From NCBI GenBank assembly GCA_035551935.1, contig DASZMJ010000456.1, forward strand, positions 1 through 34,457: a stretch of 34,457 nucleotides of DNA, given 5' to 3'. The position numbers and the translations under genes were made by a program. Position 1 is the stretch's first letter. Each line of letters starts with the position of its first letter. Source of the stretch: DASZMJ01 sp035551935 (lineage in GTDB: Bacteria > Planctomycetota > Planctomycetia > Isosphaerales > Isosphaeraceae). The notes under the pieces are model-generated. The model searched no databases. It worked only from the letters and a program-made list of their open reading frames with translations, and had not been told where the DNA came from. This document shows positions 15,632-23,182 of this stretch, one piece after another.

Positions 15632-16405
15632 ATGCAGCTCGAAGGGCGGGTGGCGGTGGTCACCGGCGCCGGATCGGGGATCGGCGCGGCCGTGGCGCGG
15701 TTGTTCGTCGGCGAGGGCGCCCGGGTCGCGGCCCTCGGGCGATCGGCCGACGAGCTGCAACGGCTCGTCGCGGACCTCGGCGACGCGGCCCTAGCCGTCG
15801 TCGCCGACATCTCCAGGGCCGACGAGATGGAGCGGGCGTTCGCCCGGGTCGTCGACCGCTGGGGACGCCTCGACGTCGTCTTCGCCAACGCCGGGGTCAA
15901 TGGCGTCTGGGCGCCGATCGAGGAGCTGGAGCCCGAGGAGTTCCGGCGGACCCTCGACATCAACCTCACCGGCACCTTCTTCACCATCAAGTACGCCGTC
16001 CCTCATCTGAAGCGCCGCGGCGGGTCGGTCATCATCACCTCGTCGGTCAACGGCACGCGGATCTTCAGCAATACCGGCGCGACGGCCTACTCGTGCTCCA
16101 AGGCCGGCCAGGTCGCCCTGGCCAAGATGCTGGCGCTGGAGCTGGCCGAACAGAAGGTGCGCGTCAACGTGATCTGCCCCGGGGCGATCGAGACCAATAT
16201 CGACCGCAACACCGAGCGTCGCGACATCGAGGAGGTGAAGGTCCCCGTCGAATTCCCGGAGGGCTCGATCCCGTTGACGAAAGGCTGCCCGGGGACCGCC
16301 GAGCAGGTCGCCCGCCTCGTCGTCTTCCTCGCCTCCGACGCCTCCGACCACATCACCGGGACCGAGATCTGGATCGACGGCGCGGAATCGCTCCTCCAGG
16401 GATAG
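15632..16405 (+). CDS. SDR family NAD(P)-dependent oxidoreductase
   Basis: This 257-residue classical short-chain dehydrogenase oxidises or reduces an alcohol/carbonyl pair in the cytoplasm. The Rossmann motif TGAGSGIG (11-18), NAG (86-88) and the full catalytic set Asn111, Ser137/138, Tyr153 and Lys157 (YSCSK) are present. The C-terminus has the usual VFLASDASDHITGTEIWIDG block. The ATG at 15632 is chosen because GGAGGG lies 4 bases upstream; the frame is open a further 11 codons. Ser38 region (LGRSADEL) after beta-2 suggests possible NADP use, weakly. The gene is divergent from the DUF1592 operon across 292 bases with no other feature seen. It is convergent with the HD gene (12-base gap). 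It may serve the catabolic island downstream, but it is separated from it by that opposing gene. Confidence 0.95.
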   Translation: MQLEGRVAVVTGAGSGIGAAVARLFVGEGARVAALGRSADELQRLVADLGDAALAVVADISRADEMERAFARVVDRWGRLDVVFANAGVNGVWAPIEELEPEEFRRTLDINLTGTFFTIKYAVPHLKRRGGSVIITSSVNGTRIFSNTGATAYSCSKAGQVALAKMLALELAEQKVRVNVICPGAIETNIDRNTERRDIEEVKVPVEFPEGSIPLTKGCPGTAEQVARLVVFLASDASDHITGTEIWIDGAESLLQG

Positions 16406-16417
16406 GGGCGCCACCGG

Positions 16418-16993
16418 TCATGCGTCGGCTCGGCCGCCGAGGCCCAAGGCGTCGGCGTGCTCGGCGAGGGCGTCGATCATGAGCCGGATATGCTCGTCCG
16501 GATCGGCCCCGAGCCGTTCGAGGGCCGATCGGATCTCGTCGCGGTCGACCTTCGCCGCGAACGACCGATCCTTCAGCTTCTTCTTGACGCTCGACGGGGC
16601 CAGCGACCGGATGCCCTCGGGCCGGACCAGCGCGCACGCGACGACGAAGCCGGCCAGCTCGTCGCAGGCCAGGAGCGCCTTATCCAGGGTGGATTCGGGC
16701 TCCACGCCCGTCCGCGAGGACGCGTGGGCCGCGACCGCGTGCGCGATCTCCGGCTCGCCCTGCTCGTTGAGCCAGGCGACGACGCGTTGCGGGTGCTCGT
16801 CGGGCCAACGCTCGTAGTCGGCGTCATGGACGAGGCCGGCGATCGCCCAGGACGTCTCGTCGGCCGCGCCGCGACCGTAGCGGTGCGCGGCCCGTCGCAT
16901 CGCCGCCTCGACCGCGCGGGCGTGACCCAGCAGCGACGGCCCCGACGTCCATTCCCGGAGCTTGGCCTCGGCCTCCTCGTACGACACGCCCAT
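16418..16993 (-). CDS. HD-domain hydrolase
   Basis: This 191-residue HD-superfamily protein has the metal set H..HD..D as His24 (GHARAVEAAM), His56-Asp57 (AGLVHDADYERWP) and Asp111 (LACDELAGF). The pattern matches small stand-alone HD proteins that are metal-dependent phosphohydrolases of nucleotides or unknown phosphoesters. The C-terminal half is helical and charged (SVKKKLKDRSFAAKVDRDEI). The ATG at 16993 is preferred over the 52-codon upstream extension because GGGAG precedes it by 8 bases, MGVSYEEAEAKLREW matches the start of such proteins, and a TATACT element sits 38 bases upstream. It is monocistronic and convergent with the SDR. No functional link to its neighbours is evident. Confidence 0.88.
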   Translation of the reverse strand: MGVSYEEAEAKLREWTSGPSLLGHARAVEAAMRRAAHRYGRGAADETSWAIAGLVHDADYERWPDEHPQRVVAWLNEQGEPEIAHAVAAHASSRTGVEPESTLDKALLACDELAGFVVACALVRPEGIRSLAPSSVKKKLKDRSFAAKVDRDEIRSALERLGADPDEHIRLMIDALAEHADALGLGGRADA

Positions 16994-17030
16994 GGTCGAG
17001 TCTCCCGGATGTCCCGATCGGTCGTCGCCC

Positions 17031-17036
17031 AGTATA
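17031..17036 (-). promoter_or_regulatory. Candidate -10 box for the HD-domain gene
   Basis: TATACT on the minus strand (5 of 6) lies 38 bases upstream of the ATG at 16993. It is the only AT-rich hexamer in the 149-base gap to the cyclase gene. No good -35 is visible. The same hexamer TATACT is the -10 of the promoter proposed at 20251-20278. Confidence 0.3.
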
Positions 17037-17142
17037 CACGAGGGGCCGGGTGGCCGAGGGCGACGGGTGCTTGCAACGGGCAGTCGGGGGTAGGACACTG
17101 GCGGTCGCTCGATCCCTACCCTCATCGGAAAGGACGTGGACC

Positions 17143-18867
17143 GTGGCATCGACGCCCTCCCCGGCGTTCGCCCGCCAATTGTGCCGGGACTGGACGGCCT
17201 GCCTCGGCCTGCTCGCGATCGGCCTGTCGGCCCGGGTCGAGGCGGGCGAGGAGCCGAGGGCGGCCTTCCGCGACCTCTCGCTGCTCGTGGCGCCCGGCTA
17301 CCCGTGCAACTGGCCGACCTGGCCGCGGTTCCTGATGACGTCCGACGAACGGATCGGGCCGCTCGGGGCCTACAACTCCGAGGTCCTGCTCATCGACGGG
17401 AATACCGGCACGCAGCTCGACGTGCCGCCCCACTCCGTCACGCCCCCCGATTCGGGCTTGCCCAACGCGGGGCGCCACGGCCGGGCATATACCGACGTCA
17501 TCCCCGCCTGGCAGTTCGTCGGCGAGGCCTGCGTCATCGATTGCGCCGACCTCCTCGACGCCGCGCCGCCGGGCCGAAGCGCCCTGGTGACGAAGGACCG
17601 CGTGATCGCCTGGGAGAAGTCCCACCGGCCGCTCGGGCCGGGCGACGTCGTCCTCTTCCGGAGCGGGTACACCGACGCATACTACAAGCCCTTGCCGGAG
17701 GGCCGGCGGTTCCTGGCCGACCCGGTCGAGGGGAAGTCGCCCGCCTGGCCCGACCCGGACCCCGACTGCATGGAATACTTGGCCGGCCGCGGCGTCATGG
17801 CGCTCGGCACCGACAGCGCGAGCATGGGCCCCTTGCCCGACCTCGCCGAGCCGACCCATTTCGCCGGGCTCCGCCACGGCATGATCTGGACCGAGGGCGC
17901 GACCGGCATCGGCGCCTTGCCGCCGACCGGCGCCTTCTACGCCATGCTCGCTCCGAAGCACGCCGGGGGCGCCTTCAGCGAGGGGCGCGCGTTCGCCGTC
18001 GTCGGCGACCCGCTCGCGCGCCGGCTGATCGACGCGGCTCGCAAGAAGGACGTCGCCGATTTGTCGGTCGTCCTGTCCGAGGACCTGCCGGTCTCGTGGC
18101 CGGGGCGGGGCGTCGGCAACCACCGCCAGCCGTACATCCGGGTCCGGTTCGGGCTCAATCCGAACACGAGGGAGCCCTACGATACCCACCTGATGAGCAG
18201 CCACGACGGCACCCACCTCGTCCCGCCCTCCTTCGCCCTGCCCGGGCCCGGGTTCGACGACGCGTCCTATCCGTCGGAGGTCCGCGGCTGGCTCGCCGAG
18301 TACCAGAAGGAATTCGGCTCGCGGGGCACCAGCCTCGCGACCGCCGACGAGTTGCCGATCGCCCAGACGTGCGGCCCGGCTCGGATCATCGACGTGACCC
18401 GCCTCGCCGGCACGACCGACCGCGCCTCGTGGCCGGCCTCGCCGGAGATCACCGAGGCTCGGATCGTCGAGTTCGAGGCGGCGCACGGCGCGATCCGGCC
18501 GGGGGACGTCGTGATCTTCCGCTCCGGCTGGAGCGACCGCCATTGCCGGCCCGGGCCCGAGGGCAAGGCGTGTCTCGACGACCCCCTGAACGGCCGGGCC
18601 GAGGGCTGGCCGGCGCCGGGACCGGGCGCGATCCGGTATCTGGCGGGCCGCGGCGTCCGTTGCGTGGCGACCGACGCGCCGAGCCTCGGCGGGGTCGGGC
18701 CGAAGCGGGCGCTCATGACGTACTGGGCCCTCGGCGGCGCGGGGATGGCCGGGGTCGAATTCCTGACGAACCTGGCGAGGGTCCCCGACGGGGCCTATTT
18801 CCTGTTCGCCGCGGTGAAGGTCCGGGGCTGCCACGGCGGCCCGGGGCGGGCCATCGCCCTCTGGTAG
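17143..18867 (+). CDS. Tandem two-domain cyclase family (PF04199) hydrolase
   Basis: This protein of about 574 residues contains two kynurenine-formamidase-like cyclase domains (about 40-310 and 330-574). The family uses divalent metals to hydrolyse amides or cyclic substrates (kynurenine formamidase, isatin hydrolase). The usual HxGTHxDxPxH motif is split. Domain 1 reads NTGTQLDVPPH (87-97), losing the first two His but keeping Asp and the last His. Domain 2 reads HDGTHLVPPS (354-363), keeping the first two His but losing Asp and the last His. Both retain GPGDVV(L/I)FRSG(Y/W) and the late GxxH/E region. GTG 17143 is chosen for the AAGGA upstream; a weak signal-like stretch (ACLGLLAIGLSARVEA) follows. 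It is first in the catabolic island, 43 bases before the MFS gene, and is likely its hydrolytic entry enzyme, unless the metal sites are dead. Confidence 0.88.
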   Translation: MASTPSPAFARQLCRDWTACLGLLAIGLSARVEAGEEPRAAFRDLSLLVAPGYPCNWPTWPRFLMTSDERIGPLGAYNSEVLLIDGNTGTQLDVPPHSVTPPDSGLPNAGRHGRAYTDVIPAWQFVGEACVIDCADLLDAAPPGRSALVTKDRVIAWEKSHRPLGPGDVVLFRSGYTDAYYKPLPEGRRFLADPVEGKSPAWPDPDPDCMEYLAGRGVMALGTDSASMGPLPDLAEPTHFAGLRHGMIWTEGATGIGALPPTGAFYAMLAPKHAGGAFSEGRAFAVVGDPLARRLIDAARKKDVADLSVVLSEDLPVSWPGRGVGNHRQPYIRVRFGLNPNTREPYDTHLMSSHDGTHLVPPSFALPGPGFDDASYPSEVRGWLAEYQKEFGSRGTSLATADELPIAQTCGPARIIDVTRLAGTTDRASWPASPEITEARIVEFEAAHGAIRPGDVVIFRSGWSDRHCRPGPEGKACLDDPLNGRAEGWPAPGPGAIRYLAGRGVRCVATDAPSLGGVGPKRALMTYWALGGAGMAGVEFLTNLARVPDGAYFLFAAVKVRGCHGGPGRAIALW

Positions 18868-18910
18868 CCGGGACGACCGTTCCCCCCCAGGCCCTTCGAG
18901 CCGCATTGCC

Positions 18911-20254
18911 ATGTCCACCGCCGCGACAGAGCCGGGTCCGGGCCTCGACGTCGACCCGCGGGCCGTCCGCCGCAAGGTCGCGCGGCGCCTGCTGCCCTTG
19001 ATCTTCGTCCTGTACATCATCTCGTACCTCGACCGCGTCAACGTCGGCTTCGCCAAGGAGCGGATGCAGGCGTCCTTGAATTTCTCGGATCGGGCGTTCG
19101 GCTGGGCGGCGGGGATCTTCTTCGCGGGCTACCTCCTGCTGGAGATCCCCGGGGCGTTGCTGGTGGAGCGCTGGAGCGCCCGGAAGTGGTTCGCGCGCAT
19201 CCTGGTGACGTGGGGCGCCTGCTCGATGGCGGTGGCCTTCGTGCGGTCCGGCTGGCAGTTCGGCGTCGTGCGCTTCCTGCTCGGGCTGGCGGAGTCGGGG
19301 TTCTTCCCGGGGGTGATCGTCTACCTGACCCACTGGTTCCCCCGCGCCGAGCGCGGCAAGGCGATGGCCGGGCTGGTCCTGGCCGTCCCGGTGAGCCTGG
19401 CCCTGGGGGCGCGGGTCTCCGGCTGGCTGATGCAGCGGCACTGGCTGGGATTGGACGGCTGGCAGTGGGTCTTCCTCGGCGAGGGGTTGCCGGCGGTGCT
19501 CATGGGCCTGGCCGTACCCTGGCTCTTGACCGACCGGCCCCGGCAGGCGCGCTGGCTGGAGCCCGAAGAGAGGGAGTGGCTGGAGTCGACCCTGAAGGCG
19601 GAGCGGCAGGAAGTCCCCGCACACGGCGCGGGCCTCGGCCGGGCGCTGCGGAGCCCGGCGGTCTGGCTGCTGGCCTTGGGAATCTTCGCGTCGAACATCG
19701 GCGGCTACGCGGCGGCGTTCTGGCTGCCGACGGCCGTCAAGAGCCTCCTGGTGGCCACCCGCAAGCCGGCCGAGTCGACGGACGTGCTCAACTGGCTCTG
19801 CGTCGCCTATTTGTTCGGGCTGGCGGGGGTCTGGATCTCGGGGCGGTCGTCGGACTGGTTCGGCGACCGCAAGTGGCACTGCGTCGCCGGCCAGGTGATG
19901 GCCGGGGTCTGCCTGGCCGCGAGCGTGGCGCCGGGGCAGTCGTGGGCGGCCGTCTTCGCCTGGCTCTGCGCCTTCGAGTTCTTCGCCTTCTTCTGGCCGC
20001 CGCCGTTCTGGGTCCTGCCGACGCTGACCCTGACGGCCTCCGAGGCGGCGGTCGCGGTCGGGATTATCAACATCTTCGCGAACATCGCCGGCCTGCTCGG
20101 CTCGCCCGTGATCGGCGAGATGAAGACCCGCGGCTCCAACGACCGGGCCTGCATGCTCGTGCTGGCGGCTTGCTACGCCATCGGGGGCCTGATCGTCGCG
20201 GCCCTCCGCGTCCCCCGCGAGAAGCGGCCCCTGCGTGACCCCTCGGCCCTTTGA
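18911..20254 (+). CDS. MFS transporter, anion:cation symporter (ACS) family
   Basis: This 447-residue inner-membrane transporter is of the major facilitator superfamily. The N-terminus LLPLIFVLYIISYLDRVNVGFAKERM and the loop VERWSARKWFARILVTWG are diagnostic of the ACS family (tartrate, glucarate/galactarate, phthalate and hydroxyphenylacetate transporters). So is FLLGLAESGFFPGVIVYLTHWFPRAERGKAM, given here as a description of the block between about residues 115 and 145. Twelve hydrophobic segments can be traced in two halves around a charged central loop (about 205-245). The expected substrate is an organic acid anion symported with H+ or Na+. The gene follows the cyclase gene by 43 bases and ends where the next promoter begins, so it plausibly imports the substrate of this island. 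Confidence 0.94.
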   Translation: MSTAATEPGPGLDVDPRAVRRKVARRLLPLIFVLYIISYLDRVNVGFAKERMQASLNFSDRAFGWAAGIFFAGYLLLEIPGALLVERWSARKWFARILVTWGACSMAVAFVRSGWQFGVVRFLLGLAESGFFPGVIVYLTHWFPRAERGKAMAGLVLAVPVSLALGARVSGWLMQRHWLGLDGWQWVFLGEGLPAVLMGLAVPWLLTDRPRQARWLEPEEREWLESTLKAERQEVPAHGAGLGRALRSPAVWLLALGIFASNIGGYAAAFWLPTAVKSLLVATRKPAESTDVLNWLCVAYLFGLAGVWISGRSSDWFGDRKWHCVAGQVMAGVCLAASVAPGQSWAAVFAWLCAFEFFAFFWPPPFWVLPTLTLTASEAAVAVGIINIFANIAGLLGSPVIGEMKTRGSNDRACMLVLAACYAIGGLIVAALRVPREKRPLRDPSAL

Positions 20255-20278
20255 TTCGACGCCGGGGCCCCCTATACT
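20251..20278 (+). promoter_or_regulatory. Candidate promoter for the main catabolic operon
   Basis: TTGATT (20251-20256, 4 of 6 to TTGACA) and TATACT (20273-20278, 5 of 6 to TATAAT) are 16 bases apart. The -35 overlaps the stop codon of the MFS gene. The -10 is 27 bases before the ATG of the 2-hydroxyacid dehydrogenase, leaving a short leader with a GGAGA ribosome site. This is the best promoter match in the window and suggests that the six-gene run from 20306 can be expressed apart from the cyclase and transporter. Confidence 0.5.
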
Positions 20279-20305
20279 GGCCCGACATCCGGAGACACTG
20301 CGACG

Positions 20306-21271
20306 ATGCCGAAGGTCCTCGTCACCGATTCCACGTTCGGCCGGCTCGACGTCGAGGAGGCGATCCTCCTCCCGCTCGGCGCCGCGATCGACGCCCGCCA
20401 GTGCCGCAACGAGGCGGACCTCCTCGACGCGGTCGCCGAGGCCGACTACGTCCTCACCCAGTTCGCACCGCTGACCGCTCGGGTGATCCAGGCCATGCCC
20501 CGGGTGCGGCTGATCGCGCGCTACGGCGTCGGCGTGGACAACGTGGACCTCGACGCGGCCCGGGCGCGCGGCATCCCCGTCTGCAACGTCCCGGGCTTCT
20601 GCGTCGACGAGGTCGCCGACCACACCCTCGCGCTGTTGCTCGACGCCACCCGGCGGATCGCGGCCAACGGCCGGCTCGTCCGCGACGGCGGCTGGGGCCT
20701 GACGGTCCCGCTCGATCGGATGAGGAGCCTGCGCGAGCTGACCGTCGGCATCGTCGGCTTCGGCCGGATCGGCCGCGCCGTCGCCGACCGGCTCCGCGGG
20801 TTCGGTTGCCGGATGTTGGCGTATGATCCGAACGTCGCGGCCCACGAGTTCGACGCCCGCGGGGTCGCCCCATCGTCGCTGGAGACGTTGCTCGCCGAGA
20901 GCGACGCCGTCACGCTCCACTGTCCCTCGACGCCCGAGACCCGGCGCCTCATCCACCGCGAATCGATCGCGACGATGAAGCCCGGCGCGATCCTGATCAA
21001 CGTGGCTCGGGGCGACGTGGTCGAGACCGCGGCCCTCGTCGAAGCGCTCCGCGACGGCCGGATCGCCGCGGCGGGGCTCGACGTGGCCGACCCGGAGCCA
21101 TTGCCGGCCGACAGCCCGTTGCGGACGATGGACAATGTCCTCGTCACGGCGCACATCGCCTCGGCCAGCTCGAAGGCCGTCCGCACCTTGCGCGAGTCGG
21201 CCGCGGGGGCGATCGCCCGCGCGATCCACGGCATGCCGCCCATGAATGTCGTCAACGGCGTCGGCGCGTGA
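20306..21271 (+). CDS. D-isomer-specific 2-hydroxyacid dehydrogenase
   Basis: This 321-residue NAD-dependent dehydrogenase of the phosphoglycerate dehydrogenase/C-terminal-binding-protein type interconverts a D-2-hydroxyacid and a 2-oxoacid. The nucleotide-binding GFGRIG is at 151-156, with Asp174 after beta-2 favouring NAD over NADP. The catalytic residues Arg235 (NVARGD), Glu264 (DPEPLP) and His283 (TAHIAS) are all present. There is no ACT or regulatory C-terminal domain, so it is not a full serine-pathway SerA. GGAGA precedes the ATG by about 10 bases. It is first after the proposed promoter, and its stop is 11 bases before the next start. In context it probably acts on an organic-acid intermediate of the island. 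The exact substrate is unknown. Confidence 0.93.
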   Translation: MPKVLVTDSTFGRLDVEEAILLPLGAAIDARQCRNEADLLDAVAEADYVLTQFAPLTARVIQAMPRVRLIARYGVGVDNVDLDAARARGIPVCNVPGFCVDEVADHTLALLLDATRRIAANGRLVRDGGWGLTVPLDRMRSLRELTVGIVGFGRIGRAVADRLRGFGCRMLAYDPNVAAHEFDARGVAPSSLETLLAESDAVTLHCPSTPETRRLIHRESIATMKPGAILINVARGDVVETAALVEALRDGRIAAAGLDVADPEPLPADSPLRTMDNVLVTAHIASASSKAVRTLRESAAGAIARAIHGMPPMNVVNGVGA

Positions 21272-21282
21272 GGGAGGCTGCA

Positions 21283-22353
21283 ATGTCCGCCCGCGTCCGC
21301 GTCGCCGAGCTCGAAGACTTCTGCCGCAATGCGCTGGCCCGCGCCGGGGCGTGCGACTGCCACGCGGCGATCGCGGCCGAGGCCTTGGCGACGACGGATT
21401 CCTGGGGCGTATTCACCCACGGCTCGAAGCTCCTGCCCGGCTACGTCCGCCGGCTCCGCGGCGGCGGCATCGCGGGGGACGTCGAGCCCCGGGTCGAGGC
21501 CGAGGGGCCGGCGTGGGCGATCCTCGACGGCGGCTCGGCGCTGGGGCAGGTCGTCGGCGTCCGGGCGATGGACGAGGCGATCGCTCGGGCGCGTCGGAGC
21601 GGGATCGCGTTCGTCGGCGCGCGGCGGAGCAACCACTTCGGCGCGGCGGGTTACTACGCCGCTCGGGCGGCGCGGGCGGGATTGGTCGGGATCGCGATGG
21701 CCAACGACACGCCGAGCGTCGCCGCCCCGGGCTCGCGCGGGCCGGTCACGGGGACGAACCCGCTCGCCTACGCGATCCCCGCCGGCGCGGGCGACCCGAT
21801 CCTGCTGGACATCGCCATGAGCACCGTGGCCGGCGGCAAGGTCTACGCCGCCCACCAGCTCGGCCGGCCGATCCCCGACGACTGGATCGTCGACCGCCAG
21901 GGGCGGCCGACGACCGACGCGAGCCTCTATCCCCACCACGCCGCGCTCGCGCCGATGGCCGGCCACAAGGGGTACGGGCTCGCCCTGCTGATCGAATCGC
22001 TGGCGGCCCTGGCCACCGGCGCGGCCATGACGACGCGGGTCGGCGGCTGGATGTTCGGCGACCCGGCCGCGCCGACGGAACACGGGGCGGCGTGCCTCGC
22101 CCTCGACGTCGCGGCCATGGCCGGCGGCGCCGAGGCGTTCGCTGGACGAGTGCAGACCTTGATCGACGAGGTCCACGCCGCGCCGACGGCCGACGGGGTC
22201 GATCGGCTGCTCCTGCCCGGCGAGCGCGAATGGGCCAACCGCCGCCGCGCCCTGGCCGACGGCATCACTCTGCCGGCCGACGTCGTCGCGGCGCTCGCGC
22301 CGCTCGCCGACGAACTCGATTGGAAAACCGACTGGCTCCCGAGGAAACCATGA
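21283..22353 (+). CDS. Ldh family (malate/L-lactate dehydrogenase type 2) oxidoreductase
   Basis: This 356-residue NAD(P)-dependent dehydrogenase belongs to the Ldh_2 family (PF02615; YlbC/YjmC/ureidoglycolate and 2,3-diketo-gulonate relatives), which has its own non-Rossmann fold. Family blocks are SWGVFTHGSKLLPGYVRRL, the substrate-site RRSNHFGAAGYYA, ANDTPSVAAPG, GTNPLAYAIPA and MAGHKGYGLAL. The catalytic His of SNHFG is present. The ATG at 21283 is chosen because GGGAGG lies 6 bases upstream; the frame also opens at a GTG overlapping the previous stop. The last codons overlap the FAH gene (ATGA), which couples their translation. It oxidises a 2-hydroxyacid such as lactate, malate or a sugar acid to its 2-oxoacid; lactate would fit if the FAH enzyme releases it. 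Confidence 0.93.
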   Translation: MSARVRVAELEDFCRNALARAGACDCHAAIAAEALATTDSWGVFTHGSKLLPGYVRRLRGGGIAGDVEPRVEAEGPAWAILDGGSALGQVVGVRAMDEAIARARRSGIAFVGARRSNHFGAAGYYAARAARAGLVGIAMANDTPSVAAPGSRGPVTGTNPLAYAIPAGAGDPILLDIAMSTVAGGKVYAAHQLGRPIPDDWIVDRQGRPTTDASLYPHHAALAPMAGHKGYGLALLIESLAALATGAAMTTRVGGWMFGDPAAPTEHGAACLALDVAAMAGGAEAFAGRVQTLIDEVHAAPTADGVDRLLLPGEREWANRRRALADGITLPADVVAALAPLADELDWKTDWLPRKP

Positions 22354-23153
22354 AGATCGTCCGCTACCTCTCCGCCGGCCGCATTCCGTACGGTTGCCTC
22401 CACCCCGACGGCACGACCACTCGCCTCGACGGCGATCCCTTCGGCGACCGCCGCGACTCGGGCATGTCCGCGCAGGTCGACAAGCTGCTCGCGCCGATCG
22501 TGCCCGCCGACATCCTCTGCATCGGCCTGAATTACCGACGGCACGCCGAGGAAGGGAAGCAGGCGATCCCCGAGTGGCCCGTCCTGTTCATGAAGAACGG
22601 CGGCGCCCTCCAGAACCCGGGCGACCCGATCCTCCTGCCGACCCGCTTGGCCAGCGACGCGGTCGATTACGAGTGCGAGCTGGCGGTCGTCATCGGCAAG
22701 CCCTGCAAGAACGTCCGCCGCGCCGACGCGCTCGAATATGTCCTCGGCTACACCTGTGCCAACGACGTCAGCGCCCGCGACTGGCAGATGAAGAAGGGCG
22801 GCTCGCAGTGGTGCCGCGGCAAGACGTTCGCCACCTTCGCGCCGATGGGGCCGTGCCTGGTCACGACCGACGAGATCCCGAACCCCAACGCCCTCAAGAT
22901 CCGCACGATCCTCAACGGCGAGGTCATGCAGGACTGGTCCACCGACGACATGATCTTCGACGTGCCGACCCTGATCGAGTTCCTCAGCGGCAGCACCTTG
23001 CTGTTGCCCGGCACGGTGATCCTGACCGGCACGCCCCACGGCGTCGGTGCCGCGCGGAAGCCGCCGGTCTTCCTCAAGGCCGGCGACACGGTCACGATCG
23101 AGATCGAGGGCATCGGCGCGCTGACCAACCCGGTCGTGGCCGAGGCGGACTGA
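22350..23153 (+). CDS. Fumarylacetoacetate hydrolase (FAH) family protein
   Basis: This 267-residue FAH-fold enzyme has an N-terminal region (IVRYLSAGRIPYGCLHPDG) followed by the catalytic domain. It contains CIGLNYRRHAEEG, the metal ligands Glu108 and Glu110 in DYECELAVVIG, Asp139 in ANDVSARDWQ, Lys159 in RGKTF, and GSTLLLPGTVILTGTPHGVG. The family cleaves C-C bonds of 2,4-dioxo acids (fumarylpyruvate, 2,4-diketo-3-deoxy-L-fuconate) or decarboxylates or isomerises them. Together with SDR and lactate-type dehydrogenases, the 2,4-diketo-3-deoxy-sugar-acid hydrolase role is attractive. A fumarylpyruvate- or acylpyruvate-hydrolase role is the main alternative. The start ATG overlaps the Ldh stop. 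The E1 gene begins 29 bases downstream. Confidence 0.94.
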   Translation: MKIVRYLSAGRIPYGCLHPDGTTTRLDGDPFGDRRDSGMSAQVDKLLAPIVPADILCIGLNYRRHAEEGKQAIPEWPVLFMKNGGALQNPGDPILLPTRLASDAVDYECELAVVIGKPCKNVRRADALEYVLGYTCANDVSARDWQMKKGGSQWCRGKTFATFAPMGPCLVTTDEIPNPNALKIRTILNGEVMQDWSTDDMIFDVPTLIEFLSGSTLLLPGTVILTGTPHGVGAARKPPVFLKAGDTVTIEIEGIGALTNPVVAEAD

Positions 23154-23182
23154 TCCATCCGGATGCCCGGGGTGCCCGACCG

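Noticed and set aside
17136..19001. 621-codon plus-strand frame starting at GTG 17136
   Set aside because: Shifted frame of the tandem cyclase. The frame from 17143 carries the cyclase motifs.
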